From JANWHF01 sp036276235 (GTDB lineage Bacteria > Planctomycetota > Phycisphaerae > Tepidisphaerales > Tepidisphaeraceae), in NCBI GenBank assembly GCA_036276235.1, contig DATBDZ010000455.1, positions 1-21,934 of the forward strand: a stretch of DNA of 21,934 nt, read 5' to 3'. Below are positions 14,687 to 21,880 of this stretch, piece by piece (position 1 is the first letter of the stretch; each line of letters begins with the position of its first letter). The position numbers and the translations under genes are program-made. The notes below the pieces were generated by a model. It saw nothing but the letters and a program-made list of their open reading frames with translations, had not been told where the DNA came from and searched no databases.

Positions 14687-15823
14687 ATGCGGATTTGTTT
14701 GTATACCTCGACGGCACTCCCCAAACTCGGCGGGCAGGAGGCGGTCGTCGATTCGCTGGCGCGGCATCTGTCCCTTTTGGGACATCACGCCGTTGTGCTC
14801 GCGCCGCAGCCGCGCCGGCCGCTTCACGCGCGCGACGATCTGCTTCCGTATCCCGTTGCCCGTCATCCGCGCTTTTACTCGACGCGCCGATTCATTTCGT
14901 TTTATCGCCGATGGCTGTTGAATCTCCATCGCCGCGAGCGGTTTGATGTGATTCATTGCCATGATGTCTATCCGACCGGATATCTGGCGGTGCTCGGCAA
15001 AGAGGCGCTGGGCATCCCGATCGTTATCACCAGCCACGGCGGCGACGTGAAGGAAGGAAACATCCGCATCATCAAGCCCGGCATGCGGCCGCGCTATGTG
15101 CGCGCGGTCGAGCAGGCCAGCGCGATCATCAGCATCGCGGAATTTACCGCGGATGGATGCCGCAAGCTCAGCGAGTGGCACGCGCCGATGGTGACGATTC
15201 CCAATGGGATCGATCTGGAGCCGTTCGCGACAGCCGCGCCGCGGCCGAATGATCTGGACAACTCGATCATCAGCGGCAAATACGTTCTGTTCCTCGGCCG
15301 TCTCAAGGATCGCAAGGGCGTCGATGTTCTAATCGACGCGATTGCGCGCCTGCCGGCTTCAGATCATCCGCAATGCGTCATCGCCGGCTCCGGTGAAGAT
15401 GAGCAAATGCTTCGTGCGCGTGCCGCCAGCGCGCAGGTGGAAAATCGCGTGCGCTTTGTCGGGCGGGTGGAAGGCGCGACGAAGCTCTATCTCCTGCAAA
15501 ACGCCTTATGCGTCGTGATGCCGTCGCGCGTGTGGGAGGCTTTTCCGCTGGTCCTGCTGGAAAGTTACGCCGCCGGCAAACCTGTCATCGGAAGCGATAT
15601 CCCGGGAATTGCCGACCTTATCAGGCGGGAACAAACCGGCCTGCTGGTGCCACAGAACTCGCCTGATGATCTTGCGATCGCAATCGAGCGAATGATGCGA
15701 AACCCGGATGAAGTCAAACGAATGGGAGAAAACGCGAAGCAGGTTGCGCAGGGTTATTCGTGGACAGCAGTGACCCAACAGCACATCGCCTTATATCAGC
15801 GGCTGGCCAGGCTGGCAGTTTAG
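14687..15823 (+). CDS. GT4-family (GT-B fold) glycosyltransferase
   Basis: The protein has 378 aa. The N-terminal Rossmann domain begins MRICLYTSTALPKLGGQEAV, with the Gly-Gly loop that contacts the acceptor/donor; FDVIHCHDVYPTGYLAVLG and PIVITSHGGD follow. The C-terminal donor domain has YVLFLGRLKDRKGVDVLI, VIAGSGEDE and VRFVGRV. The EX7E motif is Glu284 to Glu292 (EAFPLVLLE), which binds the nucleotide sugar. GKPVIGSDIPGIADLI and TGLLVPQNSPDDLAIAI complete the family pattern. No membrane segment is seen. It likely transfers a sugar from a nucleotide donor in surface polysaccharide or glycolipid synthesis; donor and acceptor are unknown. Its stop codon overlaps the end of the minus-strand prepilin-like gene. 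Confidence 0.92.
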   Translation: MRICLYTSTALPKLGGQEAVVDSLARHLSLLGHHAVVLAPQPRRPLHARDDLLPYPVARHPRFYSTRRFISFYRRWLLNLHRRERFDVIHCHDVYPTGYLAVLGKEALGIPIVITSHGGDVKEGNIRIIKPGMRPRYVRAVEQASAIISIAEFTADGCRKLSEWHAPMVTIPNGIDLEPFATAAPRPNDLDNSIISGKYVLFLGRLKDRKGVDVLIDAIARLPASDHPQCVIAGSGEDEQMLRARAASAQVENRVRFVGRVEGATKLYLLQNALCVVMPSRVWEAFPLVLLESYAAGKPVIGSDIPGIADLIRREQTGLLVPQNSPDDLAIAIERMMRNPDEVKRMGENAKQVAQGYSWTAVTQQHIALYQRLARLAV

Positions 15824-15966
15824 CGCCACCCGTTTATAACCTTGAAGATGCCGTGGGTGACCGAAAGGATGATCGCCGCAATGAGCGCAATGATGGCGAT
15901 CACCACGAGCAGTTCCACCAGCGAAAAGCCTCGCTTGGTGCGATGGTGAATCAAGCTACCGATCAT
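15820..15966 (-). CDS. Tiny prepilin-like protein (type IV pilin N-terminal leader)
   Basis: This open frame encodes 48 aa. It starts at the ATG at 15966 with MIGSLIHHRTKRGFSLVELL and continues as a hydrophobic helix (VVIAIIALIAAIIL), then a short tail ending FKVINGWR before the TAA. It has the complete prepilin peptidase site: basic leader, Gly before Phe, Glu at position +5 of the mature protein, then the hydrophobic assembly helix. Type IV pilins and type II secretion pseudopilins share this, but normally have another 100 or more residues. It could be a true mini-pilin or the surviving 5' end of a pilin gene cut by the glycosyltransferase gene, whose stop it overlaps. No Shine-Dalgarno is evident. 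Confidence 0.6.
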   Translation of the reverse strand: MIGSLIHHRTKRGFSLVELLVVIAIIALIAAIILSVTHGIFKVINGWR

Positions 15967-15988
15967 GCAAGTGATGACGGAGTCGCGG

Positions 15989-16186
15989 ATCAGACTTGCA
16001 GGTACCGTGGCCCTTTAGGCGGCTCCATTCTCCCTCCCTCGGTACTCCGGGGGAGGGCTGGGGAGGGGGTTGTGTCAAAGAACGGTCTTTCGCGAACGGC
16101 CCCCTCCCTAACCCTCCCCCGGAGTACCGGGGGAGGGAACGAGACTCGTCGCCGAAGTTGTCACGCACGGGTACTTGCACTCTGAT
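15989..16186. repeat. Outer inverted repeat enclosing the 108-bp palindromic element
   Basis: The left sequence ATCAGACTTGCAGGTACCGT (15989-16008) and the right sequence 16166-16186 (CACGGGTACTTGCACTCTGAT) are imperfect reverse complements on either side of the GC-rich element at 16031-16138. The set gives a nested palindrome about 200 bp long in the gap between the prepilin-like gene and the phosphoesterase gene. Confidence 0.45.
16031..16138. repeat. Dispersed GC-rich palindromic element, complete copy
   Basis: A 108-bp element: the left arm starts TCCCTCCCTCGGTACTCCGG and continues GGGAGGGCTGGGGAGGGGGT then TGTGT. A middle of about 27 bp follows, then the right arm GGCCCCCTCCCTAACCCTCC through CCCGGAGTACCGGGGGAGGG. 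Each arm contains its own small palindrome around GGTACTCCGG or CCGGAGTACC. The same element occurs at 20493-20597 in opposite orientation and, cut off by the window end, at 21881-21934. Confidence 0.85.
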
Positions 16187-16218
16187 GTAGGGTGGGTGTA
16201 CTCGCCCGCCTACATCAG
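16182..16218. terminator. Hairpin downstream of the phosphoesterase gene
   Basis: CTGATGTAGG (16182-16191) pairs perfectly with CCTACATCAG (16209-16218), 7 bp past the stop codon of the minus-strand phosphoesterase gene. There is no T-tract on the minus strand, so it could act as an RNA-stabilising hairpin, a weak terminator or another REP-like repeat. Confidence 0.4.
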
Positions 16219-16225
16219 ATCGAAT

Positions 16226-18742
16226 CTACTCCTCCGCTGCCGTCGGCGAGGTGAACAGCGCACGGTGAATCGGCGTCGGGTACGGCTCATCCATTCCCTT
16301 GGCCACATGCCACAGAATGCGATTCAACTCGTCCTCCGGCGCGCGATCGTAATCGCGGAAATCCATCTTCGATGATTCGTTCGAGAAAGCCGTCCGCACA
16401 TTATTCGTGGCGAACATGTCCACCTTGGGTTGGATGGCTGTGTACGCAATCGCCTCCGGCGCTTTGGCAAAACTGTTGAACATCGGCGTTGCGCCGGCAT
16501 CGTATTGCGTGAGCGGCGGAAGACCGAGAATTAGCTCCATCGTCCGCACAAAGCTGGCGGTGGTGTAGAGCGTGCTGTCCACCGAGCCGCGCTTGCAATA
16601 GGGGCTGAGCACCAGGCCAACCGTGCGATGGGCATCGACGTGGTCGGGGCCATTCTGGGCGTCATCTTCGATGATGAAGATCGCCATCTCATTCCAGTAT
16701 TTGCTGTGGGTTGCCGCCTCGACGAGCTTGCCGACGGCCAGATCATTGCTGGCGACGCACGCATTCGGAGCATTCGCGCCGGGCGTCGTTCCCTTGGTGT
16801 GATCCTCGCCCAGCGACATGATCGTAAAGCGCGGCAACTCCTCGCCGGCCATCTCCGATTCCTGCAAATCATCGATCCAGCATTTCACCTTATCCATGTC
16901 GCGCGCGCCGACCCAGCGGCCGCGATTGGTGGAAGGAACACGCTGCGCGCCTTCGCCATAATTGCGATACGTCACTCCATGCCGCCGGCAAAGGTCCCAT
17001 AGATACCCTGACGTCGGCGTCTCCATCTCCTCGTTGCCCGGCAGCTTGCCGTGCTGGGAGTAGGAGAGGATCCAGGATCGCTGGTTGAAATCGGTGGCCA
17101 TCGCCGCGTCGCACCAGCTATGCCCATCGACGCTCACCTCGCTGTTGCAATACAGGTTATCGAGCACGACGTAATCGCGAACAAGCTGATGTTGATTGGG
17201 AGTTACATTTTCGCCATACATGGTAAGGCGCGGCTCACCATTGCCGATCGCCTTCCCGCTGGCATCTTTCAAATCGCCAAAGACCTGATCGTACGTCCTG
17301 TTTTCCTTGATGATGTAGAGGACATATTTGATCGGGCAAGGCTGGCCGACTTTGTCCGGAATCACGCTGTCGCTGGCCGTTGGCGCTTTCACAAATGCTT
17401 CAGGCGTGTACGGCGAATTCCGCCGAACCTGCTGCGTGTATTGCACCATTTGAGCCGCGTCCGGCTTATCGATGAAAGAGATCGATCCTTCCAGCGTGCG
17501 CCCGATTGCCTGAAACGGGATACGACCGTTCGCCGGGCGCGCCGGCGGTTTCGCCGGCACATTCGGCTTGGAATGCAGCCCTTTACCGTTGGCGACAAAC
17601 AACGTCTTATTATCCGGACTGACCGCCAAGGCGCTCGGATACCAGCCGGTGGGGATGAAGCCGTTCACGATCGAAACGCTCTCCTTGAACTTGCGGACCT
17701 TGTCATCCAGCACCTTGCCGGAAATATCCAGCACCATCACATCGTTGTTGTCCGCGTTGGCGATGAAGAGCGTCTTCCCATCCGGAGAAACCGCCAGCGC
17801 ATCAGGGGTGCTGCCTTCGGGTGACTGGGGATAGAGCGAGGTGGAGATGACTTCGCGCGTTCCTTCCCAAAGCCGCCGCGCGGGGCTCGGGTCTTCCGGC
17901 GCTTTTTCCAGCGTGATCGTCTGAATGACGTGAACTGTATTGTCGCCCGCGCAGGCGATAAACAGCCGGCCATCCGGAGCGAGCGCCATGTCATTGGGCC
18001 GCACGCCGACCGTGATATCGCGCACGCGATGATTGCTGGTCGTATCGACGATGCTGACGCTGCGGCTGCCCCAATTGCTCACATACGCATATCGCTTGTC
18101 GCTGCCGACCATCACCGAATGCGGATGCTGCCCAACGCCGACTTTCGCGATGATCTCCAGTGTCTGCCCATCGAGCACGAGCAGCTCATGATTGGCTTCA
18201 TTGCAGACGAAAAGATTGCCGGTCGTCGGATGCACCGCGATGCCGGTGATAAACGCCGGCCCGGCGGCAGGATCGAGCACCTTCTGCACATGATCGGCCG
18301 TGGCAGTTCCGTCGGCGTAATTGAAGACGTGAATCGTCCCCTTGTCGCCGCCGGCGACGAAGAGCTTCTTGCCGTCGTTGCTGAAGGCCAACCCGTTCCA
18401 CGCCTCGGGCATCGCCAGATGCTGCGTGACGGTGCGTTTCTCGATATCCAGCAGCGTGATGCCTTCGTTGTTAAATCCGCCGGTGACAGCCACCAACCGC
18501 GTCTTGTCGGGGGAGATGATCAGCTTCAGCGCCAGATCAGAGATCGGCACATGCTGCCCGGCCGGCGTCATGCCCCAGCCGTTAAACAGCAAATTCTCAT
18601 TGGGAACCCGCCCCTGGCGATTGCGCACATCCTGGCCGTTCACATCATCCCCCGCCTTGCCCGGCGGCTCATCCGCCAAACTCACGTAAGCCAAGCAAGC
18701 AACAACGCAAGCACACAAGACCAAGATCCGCGCCTTCACCAT
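16226..18742 (-). CDS. Secreted YVTN/YncE-type beta-propeller fused to phosphoesterase (alkaline phosphatase superfamily)
   Basis: The protein has 838 aa. A signal peptide is clear: basic MVKAR, hydrophobic ILVLCACVVACLAYVSLA, then a likely cut before DEPP. Residues of about 60-430 form a propeller of repeats with LALKLIISPDKTRLVAVTGG, LAVSPDGKTLFIANADNNDV and similar blades. The C-terminal half is the phosphoesterase domain (PF04185 type): IKENRTYDQVFGDL with Glu480, VDGHSWCDAAMATDF, LGEDHTKGTTPG, and IFIIEDDAQNGPDHVDAHR with Asp694 and the His residues for metal binding. Relatives include acid phosphatase AcpA and phospholipase C. It is probably exported and may hydrolyse phosphoesters outside the cell, with the propeller for binding. 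The start is supported by GGAGG 6 bases upstream. Confidence 0.9.
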   Translation of the reverse strand: MVKARILVLCACVVACLAYVSLADEPPGKAGDDVNGQDVRNRQGRVPNENLLFNGWGMTPAGQHVPISDLALKLIISPDKTRLVAVTGGFNNEGITLLDIEKRTVTQHLAMPEAWNGLAFSNDGKKLFVAGGDKGTIHVFNYADGTATADHVQKVLDPAAGPAFITGIAVHPTTGNLFVCNEANHELLVLDGQTLEIIAKVGVGQHPHSVMVGSDKRYAYVSNWGSRSVSIVDTTSNHRVRDITVGVRPNDMALAPDGRLFIACAGDNTVHVIQTITLEKAPEDPSPARRLWEGTREVISTSLYPQSPEGSTPDALAVSPDGKTLFIANADNNDVMVLDISGKVLDDKVRKFKESVSIVNGFIPTGWYPSALAVSPDNKTLFVANGKGLHSKPNVPAKPPARPANGRIPFQAIGRTLEGSISFIDKPDAAQMVQYTQQVRRNSPYTPEAFVKAPTASDSVIPDKVGQPCPIKYVLYIIKENRTYDQVFGDLKDASGKAIGNGEPRLTMYGENVTPNQHQLVRDYVVLDNLYCNSEVSVDGHSWCDAAMATDFNQRSWILSYSQHGKLPGNEEMETPTSGYLWDLCRRHGVTYRNYGEGAQRVPSTNRGRWVGARDMDKVKCWIDDLQESEMAGEELPRFTIMSLGEDHTKGTTPGANAPNACVASNDLAVGKLVEAATHSKYWNEMAIFIIEDDAQNGPDHVDAHRTVGLVLSPYCKRGSVDSTLYTTASFVRTMELILGLPPLTQYDAGATPMFNSFAKAPEAIAYTAIQPKVDMFATNNVRTAFSNESSKMDFRDYDRAPEDELNRILWHVAKGMDEPYPTPIHRALFTSPTAAEE

Positions 18743-19225
18743 GGCTGCCTCCAGAAGTGATTGTTGACAGCCATTCTACTTGTAAACGTCGGCAGCGTTA
18801 TCAAGATTTGCCGAGTTAACGCGATTCAAACAGGCGGCGAGCAACATGGCCACCACGAAGGTCTCGCGAAATCCGAAATCCGAATCCCCGAAATCCGAAT
18901 GAAGTTCCAATGACCCAAATCCGAATTCCGAACGCAGAGAATCCACGAAGGGCACGAAGGGAGCACTAAGAACCACTAAGAATACGAAGATAGAGGATTG
19001 AGGATTGAGAATGGCATCAACGACGGGACGGTGGCGCAATCCTCTATCCGCTATCTTCCATCCTCGTATTCTTCGTGGCCCTTAGTGCTCCCTTCGTGTC
19101 CTTAGTGGTTTCTGCGTTCGGATTTAGTCGTTCGGAATTGATTCGGATTTCGGGGATTCGGATGTCGGTATTCAGCGTCACGAAATATCTGACGATCCGC
19201 GTCCCCCACGGCCGATAATGTCGTC
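18743..19225. other. 483-bp gap between divergent genes, largely repeats
   Basis: Between the phosphoesterase start (minus) and the methyltransferase start (plus) no coding sequence can be supported. Most of it is the inverted repeat at 18881-19160. The two genes must be transcribed from promoters in this gap; TAGAAT on the minus strand (about 18770-18780) resembles a -10 box, but no -35 is well placed. Confidence 0.5.
18881..19160. repeat. Large imperfect inverted repeat built from CACGAAGGG/CACTAAG-type units
   Basis: The ends are a perfect 20-bp pair: CGAATCCCCGAAATCCGAAT (18881-18900) and its reverse complement at 19141-19160. Inside, the left arm (AACGCAG, CACGAAGGGAGCACTAAG, ACCACTAAGAATACGAAG, GATAGAGGATTG) is mirrored in the right arm (CAATCCTCTATC, CGTATTCTTCGTGG, CTTAGTGCTCCCTTCGTG, CTGCGTTCGGATT), with small insertions and swapped units. 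The tip lies near 19001-19035. No protein is encoded. It looks like a non-autonomous palindromic repeat or two facing copies of one. Confidence 0.85.
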
Positions 19226-20095
19226 ATGACTGATCCCCTTGATATCGCTCCCGCGCGCTTTACGAATGCCGCCACGGTTACTTGCCAGATCTGCCATACG
19301 CGGCAGACGGCGCCCGACTTGGATTCGGCGGCGTGGCGGTGCCGCATGTGTGGGCAGGAATATCGGGGCGGTAGCGAGGCGATCAACCCGTCCATCGTGC
19401 TTTCGGAGAAACAGCTTGCCGCCCTGCGGTCGCAGGCGGGCCGCGATCCTTCGGGGCGCGGCAGCCTCACCACCAACTGGTGGACGCAAACCAACGAAAA
19501 GGTCGGCGAAGATTTCCTGAACTACAATAAGGACACGGCTTCACGCCGCTTCACACGCCAGCTCATCACCGACTGGGCCGAGAATGGGAAGATCAGCAGC
19601 GTTCTGGAAGTCGCGTTCGGCGGGCTTCACGAATTCCGCGCCCTGCGGCCGGCACTGGCGGCCGCCAAGGTCTCCTATCGCGGCATCGACTGGACGGCAC
19701 ACTTCGTCGCCCACGCCCAGCGCGAATTCCCAGAAAATACCTGGACGCAAGGCGACATCGTGCGCGGCGTCAGCGTCGAGCCGGCCGATCTGGTCTACTC
19801 GCAACACATGCTCGAGCATCTCCCGAGCCTCGAACCCGCCTTCTCAAACATGCTCCGCCTCGCGACAAAGAGACTCGTCAACATCTTCTTCATTCCGCCG
19901 CGCGAATTCGCCGGCTATGAAGTGGTGAACTGGCAGCAGTATCCGCTCTATCACAACACCTACAGCACCGGCCACATCGAACAAATCTGCAAGGCCAACG
20001 GCTTCACCTGCAACTGGACGCCCTTCCCGCCAAATCAGGCGGGGCAGGGATTGGGGCAGGACGTTGTGCTCATCGCCGAGCGAACCGCCGCGTGA
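19226..20095 (+). CDS. SAM-dependent methyltransferase with N-terminal zinc ribbon
   Basis: The protein has 289 aa. A zinc ribbon is formed by Cys20-x2-Cys23 and Cys39-x2-Cys42. The class I methyltransferase core follows: a degenerate motif I at about 126-136 (VLEVAFGGLHEF), an acidic residue after the second strand (YRGIDW, Asp155), QGDIV near 176-180, and the VYSQHMLEHLPSLEPAF segment (EHxP type, as in Methyltransf_11). No membrane segment is seen. The combination of ribbon and methyltransferase is found in enzymes acting on small molecules or on sugars of cell-surface glycans, but the substrate is not readable. It stands alone, divergent from the phosphoesterase gene. Confidence 0.8.
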   Translation: MTDPLDIAPARFTNAATVTCQICHTRQTAPDLDSAAWRCRMCGQEYRGGSEAINPSIVLSEKQLAALRSQAGRDPSGRGSLTTNWWTQTNEKVGEDFLNYNKDTASRRFTRQLITDWAENGKISSVLEVAFGGLHEFRALRPALAAAKVSYRGIDWTAHFVAHAQREFPENTWTQGDIVRGVSVEPADLVYSQHMLEHLPSLEPAFSNMLRLATKRLVNIFFIPPREFAGYEVVNWQQYPLYHNTYSTGHIEQICKANGFTCNWTPFPPNQAGQGLGQDVVLIAERTAA

Positions 20096-20257
20096 CCATC
20101 GAGCTTTCGACTCCTACTCCCCATCCCGCTTGGTGTGCCACTCGTTGAGCGAGATCATTGAGCAAGATTAAGATGAAGAGAGTCGGATCAGGTTTGGCGT
20201 CTTAGCCTCTTGGCGCACAACCCAGGGCGGGCCCGCGATGCGCCGATTCCGTCGGGG

Positions 20258-21070
20258 TCACGTCGGATCCTTCGATTTAAGATAAGCCTCAAGCTCTCGC
20301 GGCCGATTCAGATTCACCCAGACATGCGGCTCCCATTCCGACGGCGCGCCTATCGCCACGAAACCTGCACGATCCAATAAACCATGAACCGATCGCCGGC
20401 CGCTTGCGAGGTGCTGCGCGATCTCCCCGCCCGCCTCGCGGCGATAGACTGATGGAAACGGCTCGATAGCCACGGTCCCCGACAAAATCTTTTCCCTCCT
20501 CCGGTACTCCGGGGGAGGGTTAGGGTGGGGGCCGTCCGCTGAGTTGGCGCCAGATACACAACCCCCACGTCGGCCCCCAGGACCACTGGGGAAGGGAGAA
20601 CAAGAGCCGCGCGCGACTTGTTGCTCGCCCTCGACGTTGCTGTCCGATCTCGCCGCTCGCTGGCACATGATTCCCATTGCCTGCGGTCGCTCGGCTAGTC
20701 GTTCGATCAGCCATCGCACGTGTTCGATCCGCACGCCCGGCATGTCAACCGTGAGCACCACGGCCAGCGGCGTCGTGAGATTCTCCAGCGCTGTGAGAAT
20801 TCCGCGCAACGGGCCTTGCGCTTGCGGATCGGTGACCTCAACCGAAAACTTATCGCACCCCGGCGGATGCTCGCGTCCCGGCGCGCTCACGAGCATCGTC
20901 GGCCCCGGCCAGGCGATCTGTCGAAGGAGATACGCAAGAATCGGCTCGCCGTGAATTGAGAGCAATCCCTTGGGCATCCCCATCCGCGAGCCTTCGCCGC
21001 CGGCGAGCACGGCGAGCGTCGCCGCTTCATCCAACCCGCGATCCTGCTGTGTCGAATGCTCGCTCACCAT
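20258..21070 (-). CDS. MobA-like nucleotidyltransferase with an in-frame palindromic repeat insert
   Basis: The protein has 270 aa. The N-terminal part has the nucleotide-binding signature LAVLAGGEGSRMGMPKGLLS (residues 19-38), and VVLTVDMPGV (104-113) supplies the metal-binding Asp. The C-terminal part has VAIEPFPSVYRREAGGEIAQ and GRRSVHGLL. This matches MobA-type molybdenum cofactor guanylyltransferases, which attach GMP to molybdopterin; related cytidylyl- and other NTP-transferases cannot be ruled out. About 40 residues (roughly 156-196, with NPPPEYRRRE) are encoded by a dispersed repeat at 20493-20597; without that region the length is near the usual 200. The ATG overlaps the end of the upstream rhomboid gene, implying coupling. 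No cofactor-pathway neighbours are in the window. Confidence 0.82.
   Translation of the reverse strand: MVSEHSTQQDRGLDEAATLAVLAGGEGSRMGMPKGLLSIHGEPILAYLLRQIAWPGPTMLVSAPGREHPPGCDKFSVEVTDPQAQGPLRGILTALENLTTPLAVVLTVDMPGVRIEHVRWLIERLAERPQAMGIMCQRAARSDSNVEGEQQVARGSCSPFPSGPGGRRGGCVSGANSADGPHPNPPPEYRRREKILSGTVAIEPFPSVYRREAGGEIAQHLASGRRSVHGLLDRAGFVAIGAPSEWEPHVWVNLNRPRELEAYLKSKDPT
20493..20597. repeat. Dispersed GC-rich palindromic element, copy inside the mobA-like gene
   Basis: It starts TCCCTCCTCCGGTACTCCGG and ends CACTGGGGAAGGGA. Read on the minus strand, it aligns along its length with 16031-16138: TTGTGT after the left arm, GGCCCCC at the start of the right arm, and CTAACCCTCCCCCGGAGTAC in the right arm are shared. 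Its left arm on that strand has diverged. The boundaries by eye give 105 bp, exactly 35 codons, so the reading frame of the gene is kept. Confidence 0.85.
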
Positions 21071-21789
21071 TGCCCTCGCGGCGGCCAGCGACGACGGCCA
21101 AAGTCAAAGACCTTCAGCAATTGCGGCTTCCTGATGAGAATGAATCCCAGCAGCGCGCCGCCGAGGTGGGCTGCTTCGCCGCCGGCGTTGGCGTTGGCGT
21201 AGTTGCCGATGCGGAATATTTCCCGCAATATCGCCAGCACCGCCCAGCCAATGAATAGCCACACTACAGTCCGCAGTTTCATCGGGATCGGCGGAAACAA
21301 CAGCATCACCCGCGCATCGGGCACGACGCGCACGGACGCGATCAGGATGCCGAAGATTCCCGCCGACGCGCCGACCAGCGGCGTATCCGGAGTCAGATCC
21401 AGTGCGTGGCCGCATATCCTCATCAGCAGCATATACGTCGCCGCCCCCGAGACGCCGCACAAGAGATAAAACGCCAGATAGCGCCCGCGGCCCAGATAGT
21501 CTTCGACGATCGGCCCGAAGAAATAGAGCGCGATCATGTTGAAAATAATGTGCTCGTTGTTGGCGTGCAAAAACTGGAAAGTGAGGAACCGCCAAAGCTG
21601 GAACTGATGAAGCGCCGTGGTCGCCGAAAACGCGCCCCAGAGCGTGAGCTTCTGGTTCGACAGTTGGTCCACGACGTAAACGGCAACATTGATCGCCACG
21701 AGCCAGATCGTGATCGACCACATTTGTATCGCGCCAAAGAGGCTGTTCCGCTGCCGGCGCGGCCCGTAGTCGAAATAGGGTCGAGACAT
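21064..21789 (-). CDS. Rhomboid-family intramembrane serine protease
   Basis: The protein has 241 aa from ATG 21789 (MSRPYFDYGPRRQRNS); the frame is open to 21864, but the extra residues lack family character and there is no Shine-Dalgarno at either start. At least six membrane segments are visible, beginning with MWSITIWLVAINVAVYVV. The catalytic dyad is Ser142 (VGASAGIFG) and His208 (GGEAAHLGG). FQFLHANNEHIIFNM gives the His80-x3-Asn84 oxyanion pattern of helix 2. It is an integral membrane enzyme cleaving substrates within the bilayer. Its TGA stop overlaps the mobA-like start (ATGGTGA), giving a two-gene transcript with probable translational coupling. A functional link between the two is not obvious. 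Confidence 0.92.
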   Translation of the reverse strand: MSRPYFDYGPRRQRNSLFGAIQMWSITIWLVAINVAVYVVDQLSNQKLTLWGAFSATTALHQFQLWRFLTFQFLHANNEHIIFNMIALYFFGPIVEDYLGRGRYLAFYLLCGVSGAATYMLLMRICGHALDLTPDTPLVGASAGIFGILIASVRVVPDARVMLLFPPIPMKLRTVVWLFIGWAVLAILREIFRIGNYANANAGGEAAHLGGALLGFILIRKPQLLKVFDFGRRRWPPRGQW

Positions 21790-21880
21790 TGAGAGGATCG
21801 TAGGGGACCGGTGGCGTGTGGGACAACCGCGGCAGGAACACCGTTGGGCGCGCACCGACTCCACCGCAACGCGATTCTTC

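Noticed and set aside
15760..16190. Several frames around the GC-rich palindromes (with Pro-Asn-Pro-Pro-Pro or Thr-Leu-Pro-Arg-Ser strings)
   Set aside because: They are translations of the repeat, not genes; the only credible frame here is the 48-residue prepilin-like one.
17051..18760. Two long plus-strand frames opposite the phosphoesterase gene
   Set aside because: Antisense shadows with Arg/His/Asp-rich composition; the minus-strand gene has a signal peptide and complete motifs.
19102..19494. Minus-strand frame spanning the inverted repeat and the methyltransferase start
   Set aside because: It is half repeat and half antisense of the zinc ribbon region, with no plausible family.
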